Assembly (NCBI GenBank): GCA_903870165.1
Contig: CAIQBW010000033.1
Location: 124,001-188,000 of the forward strand
Length of the DNA stretch: 64,000 bases
Reading direction: 5' to 3'
Source: an uncultured Methylophilaceae bacterium
GTDB taxonomy: Bacteria > Pseudomonadota > Gammaproteobacteria > Burkholderiales > Methylophilaceae
The notes beneath the pieces were generated by a model, which searched no databases, was not told where the DNA came from, and saw nothing but the letters and a program-made list of their open reading frames with translations. The number at the start of each line of letters is the position of its first letter. Within the stretch, counting starts at the first letter, position 1. Below, in pieces: positions 16,664 through 26,696 of the stretch. A program made the translations under genes and the position numbers.

Positions 16664-19600
16664 TTAAATTTTGATGGCATCATATTCAGCTTCTGATAAA
16701 AGAAAATCTGGGTCGATAATTTTGACTGCATCAAATGAAAGCTCATAAAGTTTATAAACCATAATATCAATTTTTTGCTCAAGATCTTTAGTATCAGCAT
16801 TAAAATTTACTTTTTTATAGCTAACAATATCATTAACAATCTTTTCAAACTTTGAAACGCATTCAGCATCTTTAAGTAGTTTCTTATGAATGGGTATTTG
16901 TTCAAGAGGGCTTTTATAGTATTCAATTATTTTCCCTTTTCTCTTACCTCTATTTTTTAAATGATAAAGAATTAGCGACGAGTTAAGGAATCCCAGAAGC
17001 GCTCTATTAGAAAATGGTTGTTTTACAGATATGTAATACACATCACCAGAACCAAAAATATCTTGCTCGCACATCGAGAAGCGACTCGACTGAGCTCTAT
17101 AGGGCACTACAATAAAATCGTTTCGGTAAAAAAATGAGCTTCTTTTTGAACCCCTAATCCAGTACCAGTTATGTTCATCTGTAACAGCTTGTTCGCGAGC
17201 AGATAGCAATGGGCGAAATTTCTGTAAGTGTTTTTTTATGTTTGGATATAAATTAATATCTGTTGAACTATCTACATATAAAAGGTAGCGATGGTTTTTT
17301 GGCGGTGTAACGTAGCGAAAAATATCAGAGTTTTTATAAAATGGCTTTAAACAATCTTGTTTTTCAATTGCTGTGAGAGATAGCGATTCGAGCTCGCTTT
17401 CTGACAAAACATAAATTCCTGTCCCAACATTCCAATTATCTACTTCTGATTGAGAAATTAGCTTTTTCTCTAATGCTGCTTCAATTAGTTCTTTTCTGAC
17501 AACATCACATCCAGTTTCAACACCTCTAAAAATACTCTCGACATAATTTATTAGAGGTAATGAGTATGAATCTACCCTAGCTAGAATGTCTGAATCATTT
17601 CGATTGGCATCGTTAGTTAATTTCAAGTGGATTTGATTGTTAGGCCCATCATAAAGTTTATTCTGTTCAATGTTCGAATAAATCGTATGTGAATCATTGC
17701 CTGATAATATTGAATTAATAAGTATTGAGTTAGTTTCTCCAGTTCGCTCTGAAAAAAGTATGTCCACTGATGTCGCTAATTTACATTTAGACATTTGCGT
17801 GATCATGTTGTGCTGGCCTTGGGCTGCAGAGAATAGTCTTAACTCTCCAAAATTTAATAATTTTAGAATGGTCGCTCTTTGATTTAGATCACTGCGGAGT
17901 TTATAGGCGCCGTCAGCAGTTACCCAATAACTTGTAGTTATGAAGCAGACCGTCCCTTTCTCCTTTACAAGGTCAAGTGCAAGGTGAAAGAAAAAATAAA
18001 ATAAATCCATATTTCGATTGTAATAACGCTCTCCAAACTTACTGGATGCGATCAATCGAAAGGTTTCTTTGTTGCCCTTTTCACCTACATAAGGTGGATT
18101 TCCAATAACAATATCAAATCCAGCTTTGCCATCTTCCCTCACATCAGAATTCAATACATCAGCAAAATTGAGTTGCCAATCAAAAAACTCTAGCGGTTTG
18201 TCTTGTTGTGTTTTAAGTTGCTGAAGTTTCTTTATCTGCGATTTCCAACCCTCTGTCAGAAAAAATCGCTCAGTTTGCGCTAAGGTAGCCTTGCTGTTTC
18301 CAATTGGTTTAGATCCTACACCTTTACTATTAACCATTAAATTCAATTGCTCAATAAGCAACTCAATTTTTAAATCACGAATGTTTGTTGCTTGATCTTT
18401 TTTACGGGCATTAGGATTAAAAAATTCCTTTTGTAAGCTGGCGATTTGTTTAAGTATATTTTGAATGCTTTTAGTTTCTTGTTCCCCAAAAATATCAAAA
18501 GTAGTGTTTTTCTTAACATCCCAATCAATCTCAATTACATCATCACCTAGCTTACTAATTAAGCTGTTACCCACTACAATTTTGTAATCTAAATTTGGCA
18601 AAGCATGCGGTGCTGGCTCATCAACTACTAAACTAAGCCAGAAGCGCAAACGTGCAATATCTACAGCGCCGCGTTCAATATCTACACCATAAATACTATT
18701 TTGAATGATATTAAGTTTTACTTTAGCTGGATCAAAGCTGACTAAATTACCATTTATAAAATTATGAATAGTTTGTTTGGCTGTAAAAATTTCTTGCAAC
18801 AAACCCATAGGGAAAGCACCTGAGCCGATCGCAGGATCGCAAATCTTAACTATATCTAATGCTTTATTGAAATTATCTGCATGTTTAATGACAGCTTGTT
18901 TATCATGATCGCCTAATTTCTTTTTAAGCAATCTTTCAATAATACTGCGGCTAATGCTAAGGTTCGATTGATCAGCCGCTAGCTGCTGTGACGTTTGAAC
19001 AATCTCCAATACACTTTGCCCAGTTCGTCCTTCGTTAGCTGACATAAAGCTAGTTTGCTCGGTGTTATCAAAGCTGATGAAGCTATCTTGCTGTACGGCG
19101 AAGCCTTGGTCTTCAAACCATTTAGCGAGGTACTCAATCAAACTTTCTTGGCACATATAGTGCACAATCTCTTTAGGCGTGTAATATGCCCCTTTGTCTT
19201 TATTGTCTTCTAGCAGGTTTTCAAAAATATGGCCCAGCATTTCAGGGTCAACGGCTACAGTGTGGTCGTTTGGATCGTCTTCATAAATAGTGAAGTTGTA
19301 TTGATCAAAAAAATCAAATAGATTTTTAAATAAGCGGGCTTCCAGCACTAAGTTACGATGATTAGCGTTGTCTTCTTCAAACAAACCGCCATTTAAATAC
19401 GGAATGCGGCATGGTTCTCCTGGGATAATTTCAATAACATCGTTAGGGCGTTGTTGATTTAATGTGTCGAAAAATAACTTACTCAGATATTCACTATAGA
19501 AAATGGCGGAATTGCGGCAGTTTTTAAATAAATCACTTAAGTAATTGTAATTACCTTTGCCCCAGTCATCTGTTACAGGGACTCCAAGCCAACCTTTCTT

Positions 19601-20386
19601 TTGTATGAAATACAAAAATACTATGCGTCCAAGTAACTTTTTACAGAAGTCGCGAACGTCTTTTTCATTCTTATTAAAAATGGTTATAAACTGAGTATCG
19701 GGCGCATGTTTAACGACCTCTTCCCATTTACCAGAGACCTTCTCTAAACGCTTACCTGTTATAAATTGCGCAAAGTCTTGATAGTGCTCTTTGTATTCAG
19801 AAAAAAATTCTTTTGATAACTTTTCTACAGAGAATGCTTCCTTTACATCATCTAATGTCGCATTGCTGGCTTTAACTTGTAGTTGATAAAACTGCAATGC
19901 TGCCGTGCGGCAAGACTCATTTTTACCCAATACATAGGTGTAACGTTTTGGCTCAGTATTGTTAGGGACGTAGCCATTTTCAGTAAAGATTCGCAATTCC
20001 GATACGTAGCTAAAGCGCCATTTTTCAGCTTCAGGATGCTTGGTGTCGGGTTGGTAATAAACAATAAATGCTGCATCTTGCTCTTTCCAATGCGGCTTTA
20101 ATAAATTACGTAAGCCAACACGGTTGCGTTCTAACACTATATTTTCTGCAAGTTTCACTTCATACACAGCGATGCTACGGTTTATACCATTGTCAGTAAG
20201 AGTAATGTTGCCGATGTGAAATGCTTGACTGGCAACAACATCATTAATGCCCATGAGTGGGGTAGGGCTGCTATAAAAATTACTACTTGTAAACAACTCG
20301 CTTAAAAATGCTTTCCAACGTGAGCTATTATATTCAGACTTTAAAATATGCTGTATTGCGGCAATTTTTTCTACTTGATTGGCCAT
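16664..20386 (-). CDS. Eco57I/type IIG-like DNA N6-adenine methyltransferase (R-M component)
   Basis: GAYYTPKEIV, CDPAIGSGAFP, FDIVIGNPPYVG. Confidence 0.85.
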   Translation of the reverse strand: MANQVEKIAAIQHILKSEYNSSRWKAFLSELFTSSNFYSSPTPLMGINDVVASQAFHIGNITLTDNGINRSIAVYEVKLAENIVLERNRVGLRNLLKPHWKEQDAAFIVYYQPDTKHPEAEKWRFSYVSELRIFTENGYVPNNTEPKRYTYVLGKNESCRTAALQFYQLQVKASNATLDDVKEAFSVEKLSKEFFSEYKEHYQDFAQFITGKRLEKVSGKWEEVVKHAPDTQFITIFNKNEKDVRDFCKKLLGRIVFLYFIQKKGWLGVPVTDDWGKGNYNYLSDLFKNCRNSAIFYSEYLSKLFFDTLNQQRPNDVIEIIPGEPCRIPYLNGGLFEEDNANHRNLVLEARLFKNLFDFFDQYNFTIYEDDPNDHTVAVDPEMLGHIFENLLEDNKDKGAYYTPKEIVHYMCQESLIEYLAKWFEDQGFAVQQDSFISFDNTEQTSFMSANEGRTGQSVLEIVQTSQQLAADQSNLSISRSIIERLLKKKLGDHDKQAVIKHADNFNKALDIVKICDPAIGSGAFPMGLLQEIFTAKQTIHNFINGNLVSFDPAKVKLNIIQNSIYGVDIERGAVDIARLRFWLSLVVDEPAPHALPNLDYKIVVGNSLISKLGDDVIEIDWDVKKNTTFDIFGEQETKSIQNILKQIASLQKEFFNPNARKKDQATNIRDLKIELLIEQLNLMVNSKGVGSKPIGNSKATLAQTERFFLTEGWKSQIKKLQQLKTQQDKPLEFFDWQLNFADVLNSDVREDGKAGFDIVIGNPPYVGEKGNKETFRLIASSKFGERYYNRNMDLFYFFFHLALDLVKEKGTVCFITTSYWVTADGAYKLRSDLNQRATILKLLNFGELRLFSAAQGQHNMITQMSKCKLATSVDILFSERTGETNSILINSILSGNDSHTIYSNIEQNKLYDGPNNQIHLKLTNDANRNDSDILARVDSYSLPLINYVESIFRGVETGCDVVRKELIEAALEKKLISQSEVDNWNVGTGIYVLSESELESLSLTAIEKQDCLKPFYKNSDIFRYVTPPKNHRYLLYVDSSTDINLYPNIKKHLQKFRPLLSAREQAVTDEHNWYWIRGSKRSSFFYRNDFIVVPYRAQSSRFSMCEQDIFGSGDVYYISVKQPFSNRALLGFLNSSLILYHLKNRGKRKGKIIEYYKSPLEQIPIHKKLLKDAECVSKFEKIVNDIVSYKKVNFNADTKDLEQKIDIMVYKLYELSFDAVKIIDPDFLLSEAEYDAIKI

Positions 20387-20389
20387 GGC

Positions 20390-23300
20390 TTAATTAAATG
20401 ACTCTGAAAGAATTAATTGCGGTTTAGCAAACTTAACTGGGGATTCATTATTTACTTCATGATCTTTTACATTGTATTCAGTTGCGATCTGATCAACAGC
20501 TTTTAAAAGCTCTGCTGGATTCAGCGTACCTTTTTTTGCACTCTTTAATACTTTATCGAGCTTGTCTGGCAGCTTGGTAAAGCGGCCTATTTCAATTAAT
20601 GCGACTAGCTTTTTAATGCGATCTTGCTGCTGATTAGTTGCAATCGGCAACTTGGCTAAATCAGCAAGAAATTTCTTAACTCTTTGCGCTTTACCGCCCA
20701 GAGCTGTAGGCTCATCACGTTCAAGTGCATAGTCTTGCTCGACTTGTTCAAAATGATTGAGTGCTAGTTGCACTTGCAGATGATGCTGTTCTATCAAAGC
20801 TGTCGGCTTTTCAGCTTGGTCTGCTTTAAAGAATTTAAAAGCCTCAAGGGGTGTAATTTCCATAGGAACAGAATCATGCACCCAGTAAAACTCTAGCTTC
20901 TGCGATGTTTTTAAAAATGCCGCTGTACCATCTTTTAGTTCTGGACGTTGGATAGCATCAGCAGCTCGTCCTGCACGACTTTTCATGGGTAATTTTTTAA
21001 TTTTTTCAAACCAAGCACGATTATCTTTTTTAAATTGACGCAGCTCATGCAAGTATTTAAGGCGCTCATCTTCAGCTTCTTTATAATCCCCGCTAAACAG
21101 CATACTTTCATCCATGATTTCTTCTGTTGAAAATATTTGATTATCTTCACCAAATGCAGCATGGAAAGCTTGAATTTTCATCAATGCTGTTTTAGTCAGC
21201 TTGATTTGTGCATTGCCTTGAGCTGATGGATAAAATACGTAGTTATAGATTTGCGTTGCTGTCGTACCAATACGATTTACCCGTCCGATACGTTGCATCA
21301 ACTTTGTAGAGTTCCAAGGTGTATCGTAATGCACCACAACATTAGCGCGATGCAAGTTAACACCTTCAGCTAATACTTCAGTAGTCACAATGATGTTGTA
21401 ATCATTCTTTTGAGACTTGCCTTTTTGAATATCTATTTGTGATGGGTAGTTTGCATCGAAGTTTTCAACAATCGCATCATATTTGTCATTGCGATTCTCA
21501 CTGCTAATCACCAGCACATCATTGCGACCTGCCTTCTCTAACTTATCTTTTAAATAGTTTACGGTGTCTTTTGATTCTGAAAAAATCACCAACTTACCAT
21601 TGAGATTAGTTGAAGAATTAAGAAAGTCAGCACCTAGCCTAGCAAGAAATTCTTTTAGTTTTGGATCTTCATGAACTGCATCCCAAGCTACAACCAACTC
21701 ATTAAGCAGCAACGCATCATGTTCTAGCGCAGCCAAAAATTCAGGTGTAAAGTCTTCAGCTTTAAAGTGTTGGTTTTTTGGATTATCAACATTCAATTTA
21801 TCGACTGTAGCTGCAATCTCTTCATCACTTAAGCCTTTATCTATTAGCTTATTTATATCAAGGTCTGGCGCAATAAAAATCTGGTCTTTAGCAAACATAT
21901 CAATCATGCGAGCATTGGCAGTTTGAAACGTCTTTAATGAAGACTTAAAAGCATAAAAGCTACTTTCGATCCGTTTTACCAACTGAGTTTTAATAATAAA
22001 TGCCAGAGACTTTGAAACACGCTCTGCGTTTTCATAATGCTCTTGATGGTCGGGCTTTAAACTCGCTATAGCTTGATAACGTGCATAACTTAATTTAGCC
22101 GGATCAGTAAGGTAATCTACAGTTTTGAAAAATAAGGCGGATAGTGCAGCATCCATAAAATACTCCACTTTTTTAGGTGGATTAACTTTAGGGAAAGTAA
22201 TGCCTTGCTCGGCCAAATCCAATTTGTAAGCAGGTATATTTTCAAGGTCGGTACGTGATCGACGAATAGTGATCGGCTGAATAATATTCTTTCGGATATC
22301 AGCATACATTTCTCGTAGCTTTTCTACATCCAGAGCATCGTCTCTTTTAAGTTCTTTATATTTGGTAGTATGCCTATTGAAAAAAGACGTTAAGTTTGTC
22401 ACTGGCAACGTAGATTGGCGAGGTTCTTGAAACATGGTGATTTGATGTAGGATGTCATCAGGACGATTGTTTAGTGGTGTCGCTGAGACTAATATGACCT
22501 TCTTCTTTTCTCCCTCAATCAAGCCTTTATTGCCACGCGGGGTCTTACATATTTTTTGTAATTGATCAAATGCACCTGAAGTGTGGTTTCTGAACTTGTG
22601 GGCCTCATCCACAATGATTAAGTCGTAATCTTCTTTTAACCAGAAGTCCTCATGGGAATCTAGGATTTTTTGTAGGCTGCCATTACTAATAAATTTTGTA
22701 TAGCGATCTAGCTGAAAATCTCTAAAAGTATTTTTCCAGTTTTTTTCTACTGCTGGAGGATAAACTACTAAAATCTTTGTGTAATCACGACCATTTTGCA
22801 TTAGGAATTTTTTCGCTACTAAAGTAGCAATGACAGTTTTGCCTAAGCCGACCACATCAGCCAGAATAAACCCATTGTGCTTTAATAACATATTAAAGCC
22901 CTCATTTACCGCATCTATCTGGTAGCTTAATTTCTTGAAGTTATCAGGCAGGTCGCCTAATGCATCTGGATCATAATCAATATTCTTGCCAAAGTATTCT
23001 GTAAGCACTTTAATGTAAAGCTCGAATGGCGTTACTGTGTCGCTTAGGTGTGTTTGCTTTTTAATGTCTTGCACATCGACGGGCAATAGTTGAATGGACT
23101 CTGCCCAAAGCTTTTCAAATTCATCCGTAGCAAACTTTATATCTTCATAGTCATTAAGTTGTACGTTGAATTCATAATTATATATATTGCCAGAACCCAG
23201 ACCTGCATCAGTAAAATTTGAAGATCCTGTTATTACTGAAGCCTGTGTATGCTCATTAAAGGGATTGGGTCGAAATATATAGACTTTTGCGTGTATCTTT

Positions 23301-23704
23301 TTATCAGGATGAGCGCGAACTTCTATTTTCTTTGTAATTAAATCATCAATAAATTGAAGTATTCCAATTTCTGTATTTTTATCATAATTAGCAGAAGATA
23401 TATCTCTCTTGATTTCATCAATAAACTCATCTTTTGTTTTTTCACTGTTTTTGAAAAAATCTAGGCCTTTATCATTGGCTTGAGCTAAAAGCTTATCTAC
23501 ATTTATGCCTACTAGTATCCTGATATTAGGAACGTTAGCTAAAAATGGTCGAACTTTAAAGTAACCTGAAGAACGAAAGTAGCCAACTAAGCTATCAAAA
23601 AACTCAATATTCTGGTTGTATTTCAATACCCCTTCAAATTTATTGATTAGGGTATTTTCATTTTCATTAGTGAAAAATTTAGTTGTCATGTTTTTCTTAT
23701 TCAT
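20390..23704 (-). CDS. SNF2-like helicase with N-terminal PLD-family nuclease domain
   Basis: HAKVYIF..GSSNFTDAGLGSGNIYNYEFN; DVVGLGKTVIA, DLIIVDEAHKFRN, LVSATPLNN, QRIGRVNRIGT. Confidence 0.85.
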   Translation of the reverse strand: MNKKNMTTKFFTNENENTLINKFEGVLKYNQNIEFFDSLVGYFRSSGYFKVRPFLANVPNIRILVGINVDKLLAQANDKGLDFFKNSEKTKDEFIDEIKRDISSANYDKNTEIGILQFIDDLITKKIEVRAHPDKKIHAKVYIFRPNPFNEHTQASVITGSSNFTDAGLGSGNIYNYEFNVQLNDYEDIKFATDEFEKLWAESIQLLPVDVQDIKKQTHLSDTVTPFELYIKVLTEYFGKNIDYDPDALGDLPDNFKKLSYQIDAVNEGFNMLLKHNGFILADVVGLGKTVIATLVAKKFLMQNGRDYTKILVVYPPAVEKNWKNTFRDFQLDRYTKFISNGSLQKILDSHEDFWLKEDYDLIIVDEAHKFRNHTSGAFDQLQKICKTPRGNKGLIEGEKKKVILVSATPLNNRPDDILHQITMFQEPRQSTLPVTNLTSFFNRHTTKYKELKRDDALDVEKLREMYADIRKNIIQPITIRRSRTDLENIPAYKLDLAEQGITFPKVNPPKKVEYFMDAALSALFFKTVDYLTDPAKLSYARYQAIASLKPDHQEHYENAERVSKSLAFIIKTQLVKRIESSFYAFKSSLKTFQTANARMIDMFAKDQIFIAPDLDINKLIDKGLSDEEIAATVDKLNVDNPKNQHFKAEDFTPEFLAALEHDALLLNELVVAWDAVHEDPKLKEFLARLGADFLNSSTNLNGKLVIFSESKDTVNYLKDKLEKAGRNDVLVISSENRNDKYDAIVENFDANYPSQIDIQKGKSQKNDYNIIVTTEVLAEGVNLHRANVVVHYDTPWNSTKLMQRIGRVNRIGTTATQIYNYVFYPSAQGNAQIKLTKTALMKIQAFHAAFGEDNQIFSTEEIMDESMLFSGDYKEAEDERLKYLHELRQFKKDNRAWFEKIKKLPMKSRAGRAADAIQRPELKDGTAAFLKTSQKLEFYWVHDSVPMEITPLEAFKFFKADQAEKPTALIEQHHLQVQLALNHFEQVEQDYALERDEPTALGGKAQRVKKFLADLAKLPIATNQQQDRIKKLVALIEIGRFTKLPDKLDKVLKSAKKGTLNPAELLKAVDQIATEYNVKDHEVNNESPVKFAKPQLILSESFN

Positions 23705-23981
23705 TGAAACTATTTGTTAGTTATTCTAGTGCATTATTAGACTTAAAAAGTGTTTTTAATTAATGAATATTAGTGAGAGAAAATTAAGGAGGGGTCTTTA
23801 AGCGATTTTCGTTACGACACAAAGCAAGTTCAGTTAATTAAGATTTAAATAATATAAATCCTAATAATAATCAGAATAAGAAAATTACACTTTTCTTAAC
23901 CAAAAGCATAACCAATTGATTTTATTGGTTCTTCGCTAGTGCCTTTTTCGGTTGTCCATTTAAGCCTAAGAAAACACAATG

Positions 23982-23993
23982 TATAAATACTTT
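23982..23993 (+). promoter_or_regulatory. T4-late-promoter-like TATAAATACTTT
   Basis: Upstream of small recombinase (start 24016). Confidence 0.4.
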
Positions 23994-24015
23994 TCTTTAT
24001 CGGAGATATTTATAT

Positions 24016-24582
24016 ATGGCACAAGCAAAGACATTTACTCAATCAGAACTAGATCAAGTTCTTCGTTTCATCAGTACTAAAAAATATGCATTAAGAGATC
24101 GCGCAATGATATTGACTAGTTTCTGGTCGGGAATGCGTGTAGGTGAAATCGCCAACTTGAGAATGCGCGATGTATTAAACGATGATGGTAGTTTGAAAAA
24201 CGAAGTGCGCTTAAGTGCCGCCCAGACCAAAGGTGATAAAGGGCGTTTAGTGTTCATTCCACAAAAGCTCAAAGATGAATGGGCTAGTTACTTAACGACA
24301 AGAAAGGTACAGCATTTAGATGTGCCTTTATTTCATACTGAGAACCGATTAGGGTTTAGTCCTAATGGATTATGTCAGTGGTTCTTTTGGACTTATAAGC
24401 GAGCAGGGATTAATGGGGCTAGTAGTCACAGTGGAAGAAGAAGCTTTATTACAAGCCTAGCTAGCAAAGGTATTGGTGTGCGTGTATTAGCAAGTCTGGC
24501 AGGTCACAAATCAATTATGGTCACACAACAATATATTGATGTGAACGATGATATGAAGCGTAACGCTGTTGAATTAATCTAA
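24016..24582 (+). CDS. Small tyrosine recombinase (element 3)
   Basis: SGMRVGEIANL, SHSGRRSFITSL, LAGHKSIMVTQQYI. Confidence 0.85.
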   Translation: MAQAKTFTQSELDQVLRFISTKKYALRDRAMILTSFWSGMRVGEIANLRMRDVLNDDGSLKNEVRLSAAQTKGDKGRLVFIPQKLKDEWASYLTTRKVQHLDVPLFHTENRLGFSPNGLCQWFFWTYKRAGINGASSHSGRRSFITSLASKGIGVRVLASLAGHKSIMVTQQYIDVNDDMKRNAVELI

Positions 24583-24588
24583 GTTAGA

Positions 24589-24614
24589 CAAGCGTCGCGT
24601 TACGCGACACTTGT
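24589..24614. repeat. Element-3 palindrome, 26-bp copy flanking TA cassette 1
   Basis: CAAGCGTCGCGTTACGCGACACTTGT; identical to 25436-25461. Confidence 0.85.
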
Positions 24615-24624
24615 CAGTTATGTA

Positions 24625-25059
24625 TTAAGCAGCTTTTTTCCAGCCAGAAGATGTAGCTTCAATTTCCATTTTTGAATGGTCATCGCGATCAGTTTCATTA
24701 ATTCTATCAATGAAACTTTGAATTTTGACATTCTCGTTAATGCTTTCTAGATAAAGCAAGCGAATGAAGCGATCAGCTGTTTTGGGGACTCGTCCAGTTT
24801 TTTCCCATTTAGCAAGCGCTTGATCCGTAACTCCAAGCGTTTTACCTAATCCACTTTGAGACAAGCCCATTTCTTTTCTGATGAAACGAAACTCCGCACC
24901 AGTGAGATGTTTTTTTCTACATAAGCTAGAGCCAATTAGTTTGTGTAGCCCTTCAACATCGACAATAGACGTAGCTTTTCCATATGGAGTTTCAACAACT
25001 TCATATCCATTTAATAAGTAGATACTTTTTAAGCCTGATTCTGTGTAATGATATTTCAT
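24625..25059 (-). CDS. HTH antitoxin (MqsA/HigA-like)
   Basis: FRFIRKEMGLSQSGLGKTLGVTDQALAKWEKTGRVP; overlaps upstream DUF4258-like gene. Confidence 0.7.
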   Translation of the reverse strand: MKYHYTESGLKSIYLLNGYEVVETPYGKATSIVDVEGLHKLIGSSLCRKKHLTGAEFRFIRKEMGLSQSGLGKTLGVTDQALAKWEKTGRVPKTADRFIRLLYLESINENVKIQSFIDRINETDRDDHSKMEIEATSSGWKKAA

Positions 25060-25376
25060 ATAATCACCGTAATAACCACGATAAGTTCGCCTTTTTCATC
25101 TTTAGAAATTGCTGTAGCTACTTTGATATAGTCGCCGCCAGTAAAGTAACCAACGGTAGCAGACCAATCTCCATGTGCGGTAATGTGCGCGGGTTCTTCT
25201 ATTACACCTTTAGCAACACAATCGTGAATTTGTTTACTTGATACTTTTCGTAACTTCATTCTTCCTTTTGCATGATCTGTAAGGAACAAAGACCTATTAG
25301 CCAATACTGCTCTCATTTTTGAGAGATAGTTGGTGTCGTTAAGTACCAGTGGCAAAGGTTTAATTTTCGAAGTCAC
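25056..25376 (-). CDS. DUF4258-like putative toxin
   Basis: LTDHAKGRMKLRKVSSKQI..; adjacent HTH gene. Confidence 0.65.
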   Translation of the reverse strand: MTSKIKPLPLVLNDTNYLSKMRAVLANRSLFLTDHAKGRMKLRKVSSKQIHDCVAKGVIEEPAHITAHGDWSATVGYFTGGDYIKVATAISKDEKGELIVVITVII

Positions 25377-25435
25377 CTATACATTATATAGGTCGTTGAT
25401 TTAATGTCAACGCATTAGGAATAGTGCCTTTAATG

Positions 25436-25461
25436 CAAGCGTCGCGTTACGCGACACTTGT
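25436..25461. repeat. Element-3 palindrome, 26-bp copy flanking TA cassette 1
   Basis: Identical to 24589-24614. Confidence 0.85.
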
Positions 25462-25468
25462 GATTGAA

Positions 25469-25759
25469 TTATCTTCTTTTGCTGGCTTTGATATATGCGA
25501 ACAACCCATCTCTACGACCAACAGATAGGACAATGACCACCAAGCGATTATCAATAACATCGTAAACTAAGCGATAGCCAATTTTTTGAAGTTTGATTTT
25601 GTAACAGCCTTCAAGATCATTACCTAATCTTGCAGAGGGCACATGCGGGTTTTCCAAGCGTTTTTCTAATTGCTTTTTAAACTGCGCCTTAATTGATCCA
25701 TCTAAATCATTCCACTCTTTTAGAGCTTCTTCGTTAAACTCTAACTCATAGATCATCAA
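25469..25759 (-). CDS. RelE/StbE-type toxin
   Basis: YELEFNEEALKEWNDLD..., CYKIKLQKIGYRLVYDV, VLSVGRRDG. Confidence 0.85.
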   Translation of the reverse strand: MMIYELEFNEEALKEWNDLDGSIKAQFKKQLEKRLENPHVPSARLGNDLEGCYKIKLQKIGYRLVYDVIDNRLVVIVLSVGRRDGLFAYIKASKRR

Positions 25760-25994
25760 GCGATACTTTCACTGTTCTACCACCGCGACGCTCTCTCACG
25801 ATCTTGCTTAGTTCAACATTCTCGACTTGATCAAGTAAAGCTTCATAGTAGTTTGCTGACAGCAAATAAGCTGCAGGCTTGTTATGGTTTAACACGGCTA
25901 CTGGTGAATCACTGACAATATCAGCAATGCTGGCACGACGTAAATCGGTCATGCTAACAGTAGCAGGCGCATAGATTTTATGTGTAATAGTCAT
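25746..25994 (-). CDS. Phd/StbD-type antitoxin
   Basis: VSMTDLRRASIADIV, PVAVLNHNKPAAYLLS. Confidence 0.8.
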   Translation of the reverse strand: MTITHKIYAPATVSMTDLRRASIADIVSDSPVAVLNHNKPAAYLLSANYYEALLDQVENVELSKIVRERRGGRTVKVSLDDL

Positions 25995-26080
25995 AATATT
26001 ATCGTGTCTTATAATGTGTAAATTAGTGTGTATTATTATATGTAATAATATCGATGTCAAGAACATGCAGATCAACAACA

Positions 26081-26101
26081 AGCGCCGCGTTAAGCGACGC
26101 T
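26081..26101. repeat. Element-3 palindrome AGCGCCGCGTTAAGCGACGCT
   Basis: Copy of element-3 family. Confidence 0.75.
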
Positions 26102-26113
26102 TGTATTAGTCCG

Positions 26114-26635
26114 CTAAACTGAAAAATTCAAATTAATAAACTCAGTTATTGCCATTTTTGCTAGGTGTAAAAAGCAATACTGTCCTCCTTCAAACTCCTC
26201 AAATGCCAGCTCTAATTTCTTTTTAAGATCACTAGCTTTGTTTAATTTTGTTTGCTGGCAAAAATCTCTGCTGATCAGTCTTGATTGATAGCACAAATCA
26301 TCAATCTCTATAAAACGATATAACTGCTTGCTGTAACGTTGTAACTTTTGACTATCAGCTGAGCTGGCAATTTTAAAACATGGCCCAAACGTATATAGCC
26401 TATGGAGAGTTAGCCCTTTTTCATTAAAGTGATAAACAATCCGAGCCTGTTTATACTCTTTATCGAAATAAGAAACATAATCATGCAGAATGCTCGCTTC
26501 TTCGCAAAACCTAAGTGCGGTGGGCTGAGTTAAATCATACTCTTCAACCATACCCTCTAGCCAATCAGGCAAGTTTTCACTAAATTCATCACCAAATAAA
26601 ATCAGCTTTGCTGGATAGTTTTTAGCCTTCTTCAT
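26114..26635 (-). CDS. Unknown 173-aa protein occupying its own palindrome-bounded cassette
   Basis: ORF between palindromes at 26081 and 26661. Confidence 0.5.
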   Translation of the reverse strand: MKKAKNYPAKLILFGDEFSENLPDWLEGMVEEYDLTQPTALRFCEEASILHDYVSYFDKEYKQARIVYHFNEKGLTLHRLYTFGPCFKIASSADSQKLQRYSKQLYRFIEIDDLCYQSRLISRDFCQQTKLNKASDLKKKLELAFEEFEGGQYCFLHLAKMAITEFINLNFSV

Positions 26636-26660
26636 TTGTATCCCTTTCTTTGTTGATACA

Positions 26661-26681
26661 AGCGTCGCGTAACGCGACGCT
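26661..26681. repeat. Element-3 palindrome AGCGTCGCGTAACGCGACGCT
   Basis: Copy of element-3 family. Confidence 0.8.
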
Positions 26682-26696
26682 TTTAGTTAGATGGTG

